Assembly: GCF_040183065.1 (NCBI RefSeq)
Contig: NC_091124.1
Coordinates: forward strand, 66,239,001 to 66,303,000
Length of the DNA stretch: 64,000 nucleotides
Direction of reading: 5' to 3'
From: Periplaneta americana
Lineage: Eukaryota > Arthropoda > Insecta > Blattodea > Blattidae
The notes beneath the pieces were generated by a model. It had not been told where the DNA came from. It searched no databases and saw nothing but the letters and a program-made list of their open reading frames with translations. Below are positions 1 through 9,600 of this stretch, one piece after another (within the stretch, counting starts at the first letter, position 1; the number at the start of each line of letters is the position of its first letter). The position numbers and the translations under genes were made by a program.

Positions 1-89
1 AACCATGTAACTTGCCCTTACCGGGAATCGAACCCGGGCTTCCCGGTTTCGCAGCCAGACGCGCTGACCGTTACTCCACAGGTGTGGAC
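1..89 (-). mobile_element. SINE S1, head portion, cut by window edge
   Basis: This is the tRNA-like head of family S1 read on the minus strand. It carries the same B-box region (GGGTTCGATTCCCGG) and the same 'acctgtggagtaacgg' start as the full copies at 10895-11147 and 41426-41675. Only the 5' head lies inside the window; the body would continue to the left. It abuts a fragment of the 183-bp MITE family (90-196), so it probably inserted into that MITE. Confidence 0.8.
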
Positions 90-196
90 CTCATTGTCTG
101 TAATGAGGAGATAGTAGCGACCCTAGTGGTTAGCAACTATCTATGGATGCATATTTATTACGTATTGAGCTTCGTGACTGTATATACTAGACTGTG
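90..196 (-). mobile_element. Fragment of the 183-bp MITE family (see 4693-4875)
   Basis: The segment is the reverse complement of roughly 4693-4800. It ends with the family's terminal inverted repeat (tatatactagactgtg) at 196. The other terminus is missing because SINE S1 adjoins it. Positions 197-424 hold nothing recognisable. Confidence 0.75.
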
Positions 197-424
197 ATAT
201 TACTATCTTTAGAAACCCATAGTGTTGCAAATTTTGCATTTTATGAACTATAGACAAAACGCTGTCTGGTATACAAGTGTAAAATATAGAAGAGAAGATA
301 ATACAAGAAAAAATGTAGTGTTTCTCAAATTTTCCGGTGACATATGTGATGTTCAAACATAATTCTCCTTGTATACAACGTTCGTTACGGGTAGGGGTAG
401 CAGTTTCACAGCAATGTCACTGTC

Positions 425-496
425 AATAGTGATTCGTCCGCCGGATGGGGACGTTAAGCCTGAATGCCCCCTTGGTGCTATTCGACATGACTAGGC
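425..496 (+). repeat. Left part of an interspersed repeat split by element A
   Basis: The segment has a 'ggatggggacgttaagcc' motif and ends at 'gctattcgac', with 'actaggc' at 490-496. The sequence resumes at 2170 as 'agtaggctacatgccggcac', as though one repeat had been opened by the element at 497-2169. That this is a common repeat is my recollection and is not shown by a second copy in the window. Confidence 0.45.
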
Positions 497-876
497 CAGC
501 GTATAGCTAATTATACAGTATGGACACTTCGCGTCGATACCTTTGATGTAGCAGGACTGATTTCAATGACCTTCAAACCAGTTTGAGCGTAAGATTCTGT
601 TTTATCCCAGGATTTGTCACTGACATCACACCAGCTAGCGGAAATATAACACATACAATTAATACATCTAGGTACATTATGTACTCAAAATAAATTGGAC
701 CGATGAAATGATAAATCCGTCATTAACTGTAACGTATAGACTCTAGAGTTCCTTTATGATGAGAGCTGAGACGTTGACCCCAACAACAATTAAAATCTGT
801 AATGATTTGATAGCACTGAAAATGGAAAAACAAAACCCCTATCAGAAGGAAAACCATATACCTATATTATAATGTA

Positions 877-1290
877 CAGTTACCCTTAGCTATTTCAACA
901 TTATTTAGACAAAAAAAAAATCGTTGATGTAGACTAAGAATCGAACTCGCTCTCTTCTACACAAGAGGCAGAAGTCTTAGCGTCTGAGCTATTGAAACGA
1001 CACGAAAGTTTTCCTTTTTGTGCGGAGTGTCGATCTAGTCATGAAGGTCCATTGTCGATTTAACTACACGATTTACGTATATATTTATATTTTATTTACA
1101 TAATATCATATGTTTTGCAGTATTTGAAGTGAATTTCGGAACGATGATAGTAACAAACCAAATAGCCTGAATTTAAATAACTCAATATTCGTTATCTTGT
1201 GTATCAGTGCTCTGGTCTCTGATCATGCGCAGTGTCTTACATCTGAGACTTAGGAATATTCAATCGTCTCATCCTTTTCCAGGGAAACTG
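877..1290. mobile_element. 414-bp insertion nested in copy A
   Basis: This segment is absent from the inverted copy at 34885-36356. It begins CAGTTACCCT and ends AGGGAAACTG, a short imperfect inverted repeat, and is bounded by TA on both sides (875-876 and 1291-1292). This suggests a mariner-like MITE. It contains a tRNA-like stretch at 929-1000, so a SINE origin is the alternative. Confidence 0.55.
929..1000 (-). repeat. Degenerate tRNA-like segment
   Basis: On the minus strand there is an A-box-like 'atagctcagacgc' and, about 45 bases later, a B-box-like 'gagttcgattct', with tRNA spacing. The cloverleaf is not intact. It is probably a pseudo-tRNA or SINE head inside the 877-1290 insertion rather than a functional tRNA. 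Confidence 0.35.
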
Positions 1291-1493
1291 TACATAAATA
1301 TTAAACGAATTTGATACATAATTTTATAATGCATTATATTATTTTATAATATAATTTATTATATCTATAATATAAAAAATATTATTACAACTAGTTTGTC
1401 ACTGAGGAATAAGGAAAAGCAGTTAACTTGAATTTATTTGAAACAAAGCGTTATTGGATTATGCCATAAGGTAGGCGATGTTTGGATCCTGTC

Positions 1494-2022
1494 TGCGTAT
1501 TCCGAATCTCACAGGACCGATGGACAACAATGACATCACGCTGCAGCGAAATAGGAACAAACTGCTGGAAAGTTGGATGTCTATTATGGCGGCTGTACAA
1601 GTTGTTGTCTGTGCTGCGCTAGAAAGATTTTGCGAAATTTCCGTACTGTCATCTCGTTCAAAGAAAAGAGAGCAAAATAATTTATTTCTTGAACCGGTAG
1701 TAATAACTGCACCGTTGACATGTTCACTCATAAGTCATTCACATATTGTTTTTACGTTCTGCTCATTACAAACAATACAGCAGAACTAAAGCAGAACACA
1801 CCGCCATGACAACAGTGCACGATGTCATTCGTCTGCTAACTCCCGCCCTATACAAGAACCAATCTGATTCACTGATGGAGGCTGATGGATACTGCCACCA
1901 CCTCTGCAAGCTGATGAAACCGGTGCGACACCGATGGAGCATCAGTGACGTCATCGTTAAAATTCGGAACACCGTGATGCCATCAGATTGCTCAGCGCTG
2001 AGATTTGGAATACTCTCTGTGT
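1494..2022. mobile_element. ~530-bp insertion nested in copy A
   Basis: Copy B reads straight through from 'ggatcctg' to 'tctcaactct'; copy A has about 530 extra bases between. The extra segment has inverted ends: 'gtattccgaatctca' near 1496 and 'tgagatttggaatac' near 2010, 15 bp with one mismatch. The short reading frames inside (about 100 residues on either strand) match nothing I know. The exact boundary and any TSD are unclear by a few bases. Confidence 0.5.
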
Positions 2023-2169
2023 CTCAACTCTACTCTCAATTATTATCTTAGCATGTGCTCGATTACACTAATATCTAGCGCTTGACAGTAGAACTAAACG
2101 CCGGCGCACAGAGAAACAAAACACAGGAAAATTCGCTCAGTGTCCATTCTAGATAATCCCTATTCGCTG

Positions 2170-2335
2170 AGTAGGCTACATGCCGGCACCAGTTTCCCTT
2201 CTCCCTTCCTCATTTTCCTTACCTATTCCTTACACTACACTTACACAAACACACTCACTCTAGTCCACGATATAACTCCAAAAATACACATCATATACAG
2301 CGTGGCCCGCCGAAGTGGTGTACAAATTTAAAATG
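2170..2335 (+). repeat. Right part of the interspersed repeat split by element A
   Basis: The sequence continues the repeat interrupted at 496: 'agtaggctacatgccggcac' and then a pyrimidine-rich stretch with cac-rich runs. It is non-coding. Positions 2336-2540 hold a short (CA)n run near 2409-2430 and nothing else recognised. Confidence 0.4.
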
Positions 2336-2540
2336 AGTCACAGTCCTGTCATCTATCCGGAACATGTGGAACCCGAATCACGCAAGTGATGTGGTTAGGC
2401 ATTAGATATACACACACACAAACACAGACACACACTCTCTCTGTAAATGCTGCTTCCAAATAAGATATGTGCATATATTATTACGATGTACCGAAGTACA
2501 TATGATATTTCCGTGCAGATATTCTGCGTCATTATGTGAT

Positions 2541-2824
2541 GAAGGATGAGTGGAACAGAAAAAAATTCCCTCCGGCACCGGGACTTGAACCCGGGTTTTC
2601 AGCTCTACGTGCTGACGCTCCATCCACTAGGCCACTATGACGCAGTATATGAGGGTAGGCCAATTGAGAGAACCCAAGAGGTGGAACTTAAACAGAGGAT
2701 TCAATCCGGCATCGGGATGGGAATCCGGTGTTCTTAGTGGATAGAGCGTCAGAACGTAGAGCTGAAAACCCAGGTTCAAATCCCCGATGCCGGGCAGAAT
2801 ATTTCTCTGTTCCACTCATCCTTC
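2541..2824. mobile_element. Palindromic element with tRNA-like arms, divergent copy
   Basis: The left arm (2541 to about 2637) and right arm (about 2728-2824) are inverted repeats of about 95 bp with several mismatches. Each arm contains a tRNA-like unit pointing outward: anticodon stem-loop with loop ACGTAGA, T-arm with TTCAA, and a ccgg-rich acceptor end. The left unit, read on the minus strand, also has an A-box-like 'tagtggatggagc'. The centre (2638-2727) is unrelated single-copy sequence. The architecture matches 30990-31337, but the arm sequences differ substantially, so the two represent separate subfamilies or ages. No TSD was recognised. Confidence 0.7.
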
Positions 2825-4011
2825 AAGGAATGTGCAGCTGAGCTCCGTATGGAAAACATGTGTCGACAATGCGCAACGTTGACCCGTGTGCGGGCGGCAA
2901 GTCAAATGCAGTCGAACATTCGTACAACGAAAATCGACATAAGGATACGTTTTATTGGTTTCGACGTATTTCCTTTATTCTAAATATGTTTTTCCACAAG
3001 TACAACGATGTTCAAATCAGATTGTGAAACAAACGAAGTTTATATTTTACAAGAATTATAAAGATTGTGAAACGAGCACCTGGATGAAGCAATGCTAATA
3101 ACTTTATCGCCCTTTAAAATCCATAGCCGTCAGTGGAGTTTAAACCCGCGATCCTCGGATTCAATAGCACATATGGTAATCGCAAAACCACCGAGAGCGA
3201 CTCGATATTCTGGTGACTGGAATGAAAACAGTGAAAAGAATTGAATTACTCTAAGAAGACCTGTTTCACAACAACTTATTTATGACAAATCTCTGAAAAT
3301 TTGTTGGAGTCTAAATACTGCTTCAATGTATAAAGTCATCGTGAAATTTATCGGAGCTCTCATTGACAATCAAGAGTGCTTGTTGAAAACAGCGAAGTGA
3401 ACTTACATTTATTTATAGTTGAATTAATTACATTTCACACGTAAAAGAGAATCCTCTTCAGTAACAACCCCATTTAATGAACATTGTTTATGCAGGAGAT
3501 AGTAGAAATAAAGCACCTCACAGTAGAACAAGAAACGCTCTGCACTGATAATGAGTTATTTACGACTCCGCGTGGAATAGATGTCTGTACACTAGTTTAT
3601 ATGCAGATACAAGTGATACTTCAGAAATATGAGTAGGTACTCTATCTGTGTTGATATATGGACGTACACGGTTGCCTCTAATGCATTTAAATATCGGAAG
3701 CTCAAACAAAGCTTCAAATGCTTTTTAACTAATTTATGTTGCTTCGATAACCTTATTAACCTCAGAGAACAGTTCTTGTTCAATATTATGTTCTAAATGT
3801 GGCGTAATATTTTAAGCGAAATAACTGTTAAAAACTAAATACTTACTTGTCTACACACTGCAAGATAACAGTCATGGATCTGAGTAATTCTGCCAGAAAA
3901 AAGGTTACAATTTAACAAGGCTGAGAGGTTGCAACAATCACAGGAGAGGAAAATCGTTGCTTAGCAAGGATAACAATTAGCTGAAGCCATGAATAACCGC
4001 TCTTTTTATGT
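2825..4011. other. Unannotated AT-rich stretch
   Basis: No coding region or clear repeat was recognised. A weak tRNA-like segment on the minus strand near 3128-3215 has GGTGG and GGGTTTAAACTCC at about the right spacing, but no cloverleaf can be drawn. The short open frames are not convincing. Confidence 0.3.
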
Positions 4012-4178
4012 ATCTCCGGGAGAAACGTTCGGGGCAGAAGAAGATATCTGATGATAAGCAATATTAAAGTAGGTATATGGATCATATGCGGAGACTAAGA
4101 GGAAGGCAGAAAATAGCAAAGACTGAAGAATCTGAGTTTGCAGTGAAAGATCTGTCTTTGGGCAGAACACTATGAATG
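4012..4178 (+). mobile_element. LINE 3' fragment (family L1c tail)
   Basis: The stretch 'ggcagaagaagatatc...gatgataa...ggatcatatgcg...ggaaggcagaaaata' matches the 3' coding end of the LINE at 50770-51455. It finishes with the same tandem 'aatgaatgaatg' tail. It is heavily decayed and non-coding. Here L1c is only a label for the LINE family with the NMSCCQE motif; it does not imply mammalian L1. Confidence 0.7.
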
Positions 4179-4225
4179 AATGAATTTACGTACCTCAACG
4201 CTGGAAATAAACTTTCAAATACTGT

Positions 4226-4448
4226 AAAATATTAAATTATGGTTTATTTAACGACGCTCGCAACTGCAGAGGTTATATCAGCGTTGCCGGTGTGCCGGAA
4301 TTTTGTCCCGCAGGAGTTCTTTTACATGCCAGTAAATCTACTGACATGAGCCTGACGCATTTAAACACACTTAAATGTCATCGACCTGAGCCAGGATCGA
4401 ACCAGCACAGAAGGCCAACGTTATACCGACTACGCTACCCAGGTCGAC
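4226..4448 (-). mobile_element. SINE S4, full copy
   Basis: On the minus strand it begins with a tRNA-like head, with an A-box-like 'tgggtagcgtagtcgg' and a B-box 'ggttcgatcct'. The body is unique, and the tail ends 'gcgtcgttaaataaacc', like the S1 and S2 tails. A 10-bp TSD (caaatactgt) is present at 4216-4225 and 4449-4458, so insertion was by target-primed reverse transcription. Confidence 0.85.
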
Positions 4449-4692
4449 CAAATACTGTGTAGCCGAGTTAAATTGTAACTTCTGGTGTATAAAGATAGGA
4501 TGGAGATTCTTCTTGGAATGATCCAGTTTTTCTTGACGTAATTTTACAGTTTCTCCTATATTTCAACAGATGCACATGAATGAGAAACTGTTCAAGTATA
4601 TCAAACTCAACAGAATCCTTCAGCGAATTGTTCTATGCGGTAGGCCCTATTCACCTGTTTGGTTGATGGAAAACAGCAGAAAATGGTAGAAC

Positions 4693-4875
4693 CACAGTCT
4701 AATATATACAGTCACGAAGCTCAATACGTAGTAAATATGCATCCACAGATAGTTGCTAACCACTAGGATCGCTACTATCGTCTCATTACAGACAATGCGA
4801 AATAGTACCTGCACAGTCTATTGTTTCTAGCACCCTCATAAACTCAAGCTTCGTGACTGTATATACTAGACTGTG
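4693..4875. mobile_element. 183-bp MITE with ~31-bp TIRs
   Basis: The inverted ends are CACAGTCTA followed by ATATACAGTCACGAAGCT, differing at about one position. The flanks GTAGAAC at 4686-4692 and 4876-4882 are a perfect 7-bp TSD; moving the right end by one base makes it 8 bp (GGTAGAAC), typical of hAT elements. It is non-coding. A fragment of the same family lies inverted at 90-196. Confidence 0.85.
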
Positions 4876-4986
4876 GTAGAACTATGTTCCTAGCGTACTC
4901 AAGGACGGCCTTCGCGAGTCATTACCGGTTTCTTAAGTTGAGATGCGAGTGTCGTGCTAGTTTTCAAGTCTATTTCCCTGTGTAAA

Positions 4987-5184
4987 ATGGTGAGAAACAG
5001 ATATAATTCAGAACAAAGAATATTAAGTGAAAACAGTTACGTGAAAAAAAAAAAAAACATTTTTATAAACAAGAGGAAATTTGGTCGTAGTTATACCGAA
5101 ATACGCGTTCTATCATCACAAACAATTCTTAAGTTAATGCAAGAAGTACAAAAACAAGGTAATAACTGTGAATTTTATTTGTGA
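4987..5184 (+). pseudogene. Decayed transposase N-terminal (helix-turn-helix) fragment
   Basis: The translated frame begins MVRNRYNSEQRILSE and continues to SSQTILKLMQEVQKQG. This resembles the N-terminal helix-turn-helix module of insect Tc1/mariner-type transposases, which typically reads EQR-x-(10-15)-K-x-(10)-FP...P...TI-x-(2)-L...F-x-(2)-TG. An A-run in the middle suggests insertion damage and the frame stops after about 65 residues. No catalytic domain follows in the next 500 bases. The assignment rests on pattern resemblance only. Confidence 0.4.
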
Positions 5185-5706
5185 CCTGATTTTACCTAAA
5201 CGAAAATGGTACGGTACGAAAAGAAACCGCTTAATGTGATGGATGTAGAAGAAAATATTCAACAAGCATTTTCAAATACAGAAAAATCAACATCAGTTTT
5301 TCGCAGTCTTTGCAACAGGTTTGTTGCATGTTTAAGAGGAGACGGTGAACACTTCGATCGTCTAATATAATGCTGAATACCATTTGATTACCTATTTTAA
5401 GAGAGTACGTCAATGAAGTAAGTTATTAATATAACAACTAATATCCGAGAGTAGCAATTTTCCAACGGTAAAGCACTGCCGGATCAACCTGACTGGTGGA
5501 CGGCCGTTACAAAACGAATAACCGTCAAAATCTCTAGAATTTTTGGTGACGTCTGTGTTTCAGTTATTTATTATGCAGTCATAAGAGCATTGTCGTTTTC
5601 AAGTGAGAAAGTTACTGTTGTTCTTTTATTATAGGTAACAATAGGTCTATTGGACAAGAGCAACAAATAAAGAATCGGAGACTTATTCTTTCATATAGCT
5701 CGGGTA
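5185..5706. other. Unannotated stretch
   Basis: I see no feature here. The region could contain more decayed transposase sequence after 5184, but no frame with recognisable motifs survives. Confidence 0.3.
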
Positions 5707-6687
5707 CAGTGGCGTAAGCAAGAGGGTTTTACCGGTATGAACCTCCCCTTGAACTTTTTTTAAAAACTACGTATTTAGATTTGAATATTTTTTATAATCC
5801 ATAATCGTTTTCCATTCTCTAATTTTTCACCGTCAGAGTAACAAAATTTACATCGACATAAGGCATAATCCTCCTACCCCTCCTTCAGTATAAGACTTTG
5901 ATGCTGAGGCACGTTCGAATTATATATAACAATGCTATCTTTTTTATAGAGAGTACTGACCTTGTAATAAAATTAAGCTGACACAATATGAAATTTAACT
6001 GGTTGTGAAACATATTGAAAAGATTGTTTTCACAGTTCTGCAGTGCAGATGTTAAATATTGTGTATTGCCGATTTTGAACTCATTTTAAGAGCGGTATTC
6101 ATCCGTTCGTTAGTTTGAGTTCTGACTTTATTGTGAAACGTTCGTTTAACGTTTCGCGCCTTTGACAGATATTTTGTAAATAATAATAATAATAATAATC
6201 GCAAACGTTTCTGCTGACAAGAAAATACTGCAAGAAATAAAGACTAACCTACATATGGAATGTACCGATTCAGCTATTTCAGGCTCATGACTTGTGGACA
6301 TCTGCTCACCTATTTGAAATAATAAGTTATTATGTAAAATAAGACCTAAAAATTACAATTAAATTGTGAAAAGGAGCAGATAAATAAGGTTTAAAGTCTT
6401 AAAGGTTATCACGATTGGTTTAAACATGCACTAAAAACCAGACGTAAGTGCAAGTTTGAACCAATAAATTATTGAGATTTGCGATAAATTAATTAGTTTA
6501 GGAAATTGGATATTTATTATGTATAACTACATTTGTATATAGATCTTTTTGTTAAATTATTAAGTTTTGTACTTTTGTGAACTAATAATCAATAAATCTA
6601 TCTAATAATAATAATAATAATAATAATAATACACAAAATTTAAAATACCGATAATGTATTAATGACAAAGTCCTGCGTACGCCACTG
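5707..6687. mobile_element. ~980-bp TIR element with CAGTGGCGTA ends
   Basis: The left end reads CAGTGGCGTAAGCA and the right-end reverse complement CAGTGGCGTACGCAG, about 14-15 bp with one or two mismatches. The interior is AT-rich and non-coding, with (AAT)n runs near 6181-6199 and 6605-6630. The flanking octamers (ctcgggta / ctcagaca) match at only five of eight positions, so a TSD is not secure. The CAGTGGCG terminus also occurs alone at 31562. A nonautonomous hAT-like element is the most likely reading. Confidence 0.5.
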
Positions 6688-7329
6688 CTCAGACAAGACA
6701 GCAATGCTCTTACGATTGCAACGTGTTTACTACTAATAGCCTTTATTGATCTTCGTCTGCTGCTGAACTGCAGTTGATCATGAGGGTCCAGAATTGTGCA
6801 ACAATTATATAGCTTAACAATATAATTTTTTGCGTATTATTGGTTGATTGAAATTTAAACTTGCAAATATTTAAGCATAGTGTATACAAACTGGGTAAAT
6901 ATTAACTTCAAAGAGATGGTTCAATGTTGCAAAGTATCATCTATTAGATCTCCTTCATGTATTTATTTTATATTTTGCCTTCCACGACTTCATGAGATTG
7001 CAGCTTTAAGTACTGATATCGCCACAGAAAACTGTTACGTGTTCAGTATGCAGAATTTAAATCATTTTAAGTGGAAATTTAATCCAGTAAATTGGACTTT
7101 TATATTTCACCTACTAGTAGGAAACTAGGGCAGTGCATTAATGAAGTCCCCACGTTTAACTCACTGAGAGAGATTCAAACATTTCCAACCAGAACAGAGA
7201 CCTTGAGAATCACGTACCTACAACAAAAATGTTCAAAATGCAACTTATACAGATTACATCACGAGACTGCGTACTTCTACAATATTAAAAATACGTGATT
7301 AATAATTATGCATCTGAAGTCCGTCTAGT
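6688..7329. other. Unannotated stretch
   Basis: Two overlapping open frames of 68-82 codons (6880-7298, plus strand) show no recognisable domain and look like chance. No repeat was recognised. Confidence 0.3.
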
Positions 7330-7615
7330 ATAATTTACGTAGCTAGTCTGCGATGTATGCAACAGAGAGGGAAAGAAACTGGCCACCATACTCCATTATC
7401 TCCTGGCCTAGTTACCTCATGAGTGATGCCTTATTGGTGTCACTTAAGGCTGGTTCACAATAAACCGGAAACGGAAACGACAACGAGAATTAGAACACAT
7501 TTAACAATATTTCCGTCCTCGTTCTCGTTGTCGTTTCCGTTCCCGGTTTATTGTGAACCAGCCCTTATGGATTCCCGACCCGTCTTCGGACAATTGACTA
7601 AACAACAACAAAATG
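7330..7615 (+). repeat. Repeat R1, copy 1, split by a MITE
   Basis: The sequence runs from 'agtctgcgatgtatgcaac' through 'actggccacc' and 'gccttattggtgtcactt', and resumes after the MITE with 'cgtcttcggacaattgact'. Unbroken copies lie at 17495-17640 (plus) and 57295-57440 (minus). All are non-coding. They end in aac/aaac-rich sequence resembling a retroposon tail. Confidence 0.75.
7447..7564. mobile_element. 118-bp foldback MITE, PIF/Harbinger-type
   Basis: Inverted arms of about 43 bp begin (A/G)GGCTGGTTCACAATAAACC and are nearly perfect, leaving a loop of about 30 bases. TTA flanks both ends (7444-7446 and 7565-7567), the three-base target typical of PIF/Harbinger elements. It sits inside repeat R1, and the other two R1 copies show the unoccupied site. 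Confidence 0.85.
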
Positions 7616-8031
7616 AAGTATAAAATGACAACATAATCTATGCTTTAATTAGGCGTTCATTTATTTACAAAAATGGAAAAAATTTTTTTACAAATCAAAT
7701 GAAAATGTGATCACCTGTACTGTATTTATTTACTTCACTAGTAAAGTGATGATCATAACACGTGAGTACGGGTTAATAATGAGCCAGTAGTTTCGGTGGT
7801 AAAGAAGTTAAATAAAAAAGAAATTTATCTTTACAAAAATCATTTAGAAGGGCTTCACGATCCAATCCTACGACATCTCGATGCTGAATAATATAGAAAG
7901 TTTTACATACTGATTAACAAATGTTCTGTTTATGTACAAAATTGATACAGTGCTTATTTTATTTCACTTTTTAAGCGTCGCGAGACAAAGTTAAGAGCAC
8001 CTAAATTAGGCAATCTTCAGAACAGTACACA
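7616..8031. other. Unannotated AT-rich stretch
   Basis: No feature was recognised. Confidence 0.3.
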
Positions 8032-8043
8032 AGAATGAAAGCG

Positions 8044-8241
8044 TCCACCGCTGTGGAGTAACGGTCAGCATGCCTGACCGAGAAACGAGCGGCCCGAGTT
8101 CAAATACTGGTTGGGGAAAGTTACCCGATAGAGGTTTCTTTCCGGGGTTTTCCCCTCAACCAATTAAGAACAAATGCTGGGTATCTTTCGGCACTGGACG
8201 CTGGACTCATTTCGTTGGCATTATCAACCAATTAAAAAAGG
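8044..8241 (+). mobile_element. SINE S1, 3'-truncated diverged copy
   Basis: The tRNA-like head (tgtggagtaacggtcagc) and the body (tttccggggttttcccctcaa, atgctgggta) match S1, but the conserved 3' tail is missing. A perfect 12-bp TSD (agaatgaaagcg) at 8032-8043 and 8242-8253 shows that the element inserted in this shortened form. Confidence 0.85.
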
Positions 8242-8510
8242 AGAATGAAAGCGCTGAAAACATGCGGTACAAATTCACACGAATGCCCATTTCTGGTCTA
8301 ACATTTAGGTTAAATGGAAATTCAGAGGTTGGTTAACATGAAAGAAAGTCAAAACGAAAACATATTTGACTCATTCTTTTCGATCTAATAGTTTAGGATG
8401 ATAAAAGAGTTTTAATTTTCTCTGCAGACGAGAATGGCATTATATTAAGAGAACAGTAACAGACGAAAATCCATGTGACCCATGTCCAATCAATCACATT
8501 GACTACAACT

Positions 8511-9600
8511 TAGGGGAGAGGAGGGTACAGTAAGGCAGGGAGAACAGTGAGACATTTTTTATTAGATGGTAAATTTTGATGTTGAGATGCTAGTAACAGT
8601 GGAGTTGTATGTTGCATGAGTAAAGTAGCAGTATTTTCATACTCTATTTTATTCTAGTTATAAAGGTGAGTGATGAAAAAATAATTCGTAATTTTTCACT
8701 CTAGAAGTAAAATTTTGGCTTATGTTTAATGAAGGTTATATTGGATATACAAATGAGATATACATATTAATGTTTTGTTATATAATACTATGGTATTTGA
8801 GGTTATGTTTGGCAAAGTTTCGTCTTTCTTGTTTTAATTTTGAAGTGATGGCGTCATTTTTAAATCAACTATGCGTAAAGGGAACAGTGAGACATGCCAT
8901 TGAAGGGTACACTGAGACGTCTCACTGTTCCTATGTACCAATGATTTGCAAAAAGAAACTGTAATTATAATATATTTACCAGTAACTAACATTAAAAATG
9001 AATATACTAGTAACCAATTTGGGAACTATAGCTTAAAATAATAGATACGTTACATTTTAATGGTTTCATAAATAAAAAATTATTCACAAAATTTAAGAAA
9101 ACGTTAAAAAATAACAAAGAATTAAATTAAATTCTTATAATCATATGCTTTGCTGTCACCAAAAATTCATTTCATTTTTTCGCAAAAGTTCGAAATGTCA
9201 TGGAAAATTCACTTTTCCAAATGTTCCAGATGTTTCAATGGTTTCGAAGTCAGACATCAAATTGATTCTAAATAAGCCTACAGAACATGTCTAGATAAAG
9301 AGACAGCAAGCTTTCCTTTCTTTTGATATAAATGTAAATCATTTCAATGTCCGTTAATAGACACTATGGTGTCTCACTGTACCCTCCTGAATGGGAACAG
9401 TGAGACATTTCTTCTTTTTTTTTTACAAACACGTATTGTATATTATGCATTTTATCTATTAACATTTTTGTTTATGTATTATTGTACTCCATGTTTTAAT
9501 GTATATTCCTATTGCACTTGATTTTAAAAAAATACTTGAATTATCACTTGCATACATATGTCTTAATTTTCTGTGTCTCACTGTACCCACTACTCCCCTA
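8511..9600. mobile_element. 1.09-kb TIR element with repeated CAGTGAGACA motifs
   Basis: The termini are inverted: TAGGGGAG(A/T)(G/A)G(A/T)GGGTACAG, 20 bp. About eight copies of a motif GG(G/A)(A/T)ACAGTGAGACA lie inside in both orientations: near 8528, 8550, 8880, 8905, 8920, 9370, 9390 and 9570. These look like repeated transposase-binding sites. One 80-codon plus-strand frame (8722-8964) overlaps three motif copies and is not convincing as a gene. No TSD is clear. This is probably a nonautonomous DNA transposon of unknown superfamily. Confidence 0.65.

Larger units (their letters stand above)
497..2169. mobile_element. Nonautonomous TIR element, copy A, with two nested insertions
   Basis: The ends are inverted: the left begins CAGCGTATAG and the right reverse complement begins CAGCGAATAG, with similarity for about 35 bp including ATGGACA. 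The flanks 490-496 (actaggc) and 2170-2176 (agtaggc) form a 7-bp TSD with one mismatch. A second copy lies inverted at 34885-36356. Comparing them shows that copy A carries two extra segments (877-1290 and about 1494-2022); without these it is about 730 bp, close to copy B without its MITE (about 750 bp). No convincing protein is encoded. TIR and TSD size fit a hAT- or P-type nonautonomous element, which I cannot decide. Confidence 0.75.

Noticed and set aside
12-197. A 61-codon plus-strand frame at the left edge
   Set aside because: It reads antisense through a SINE head into a MITE fragment.
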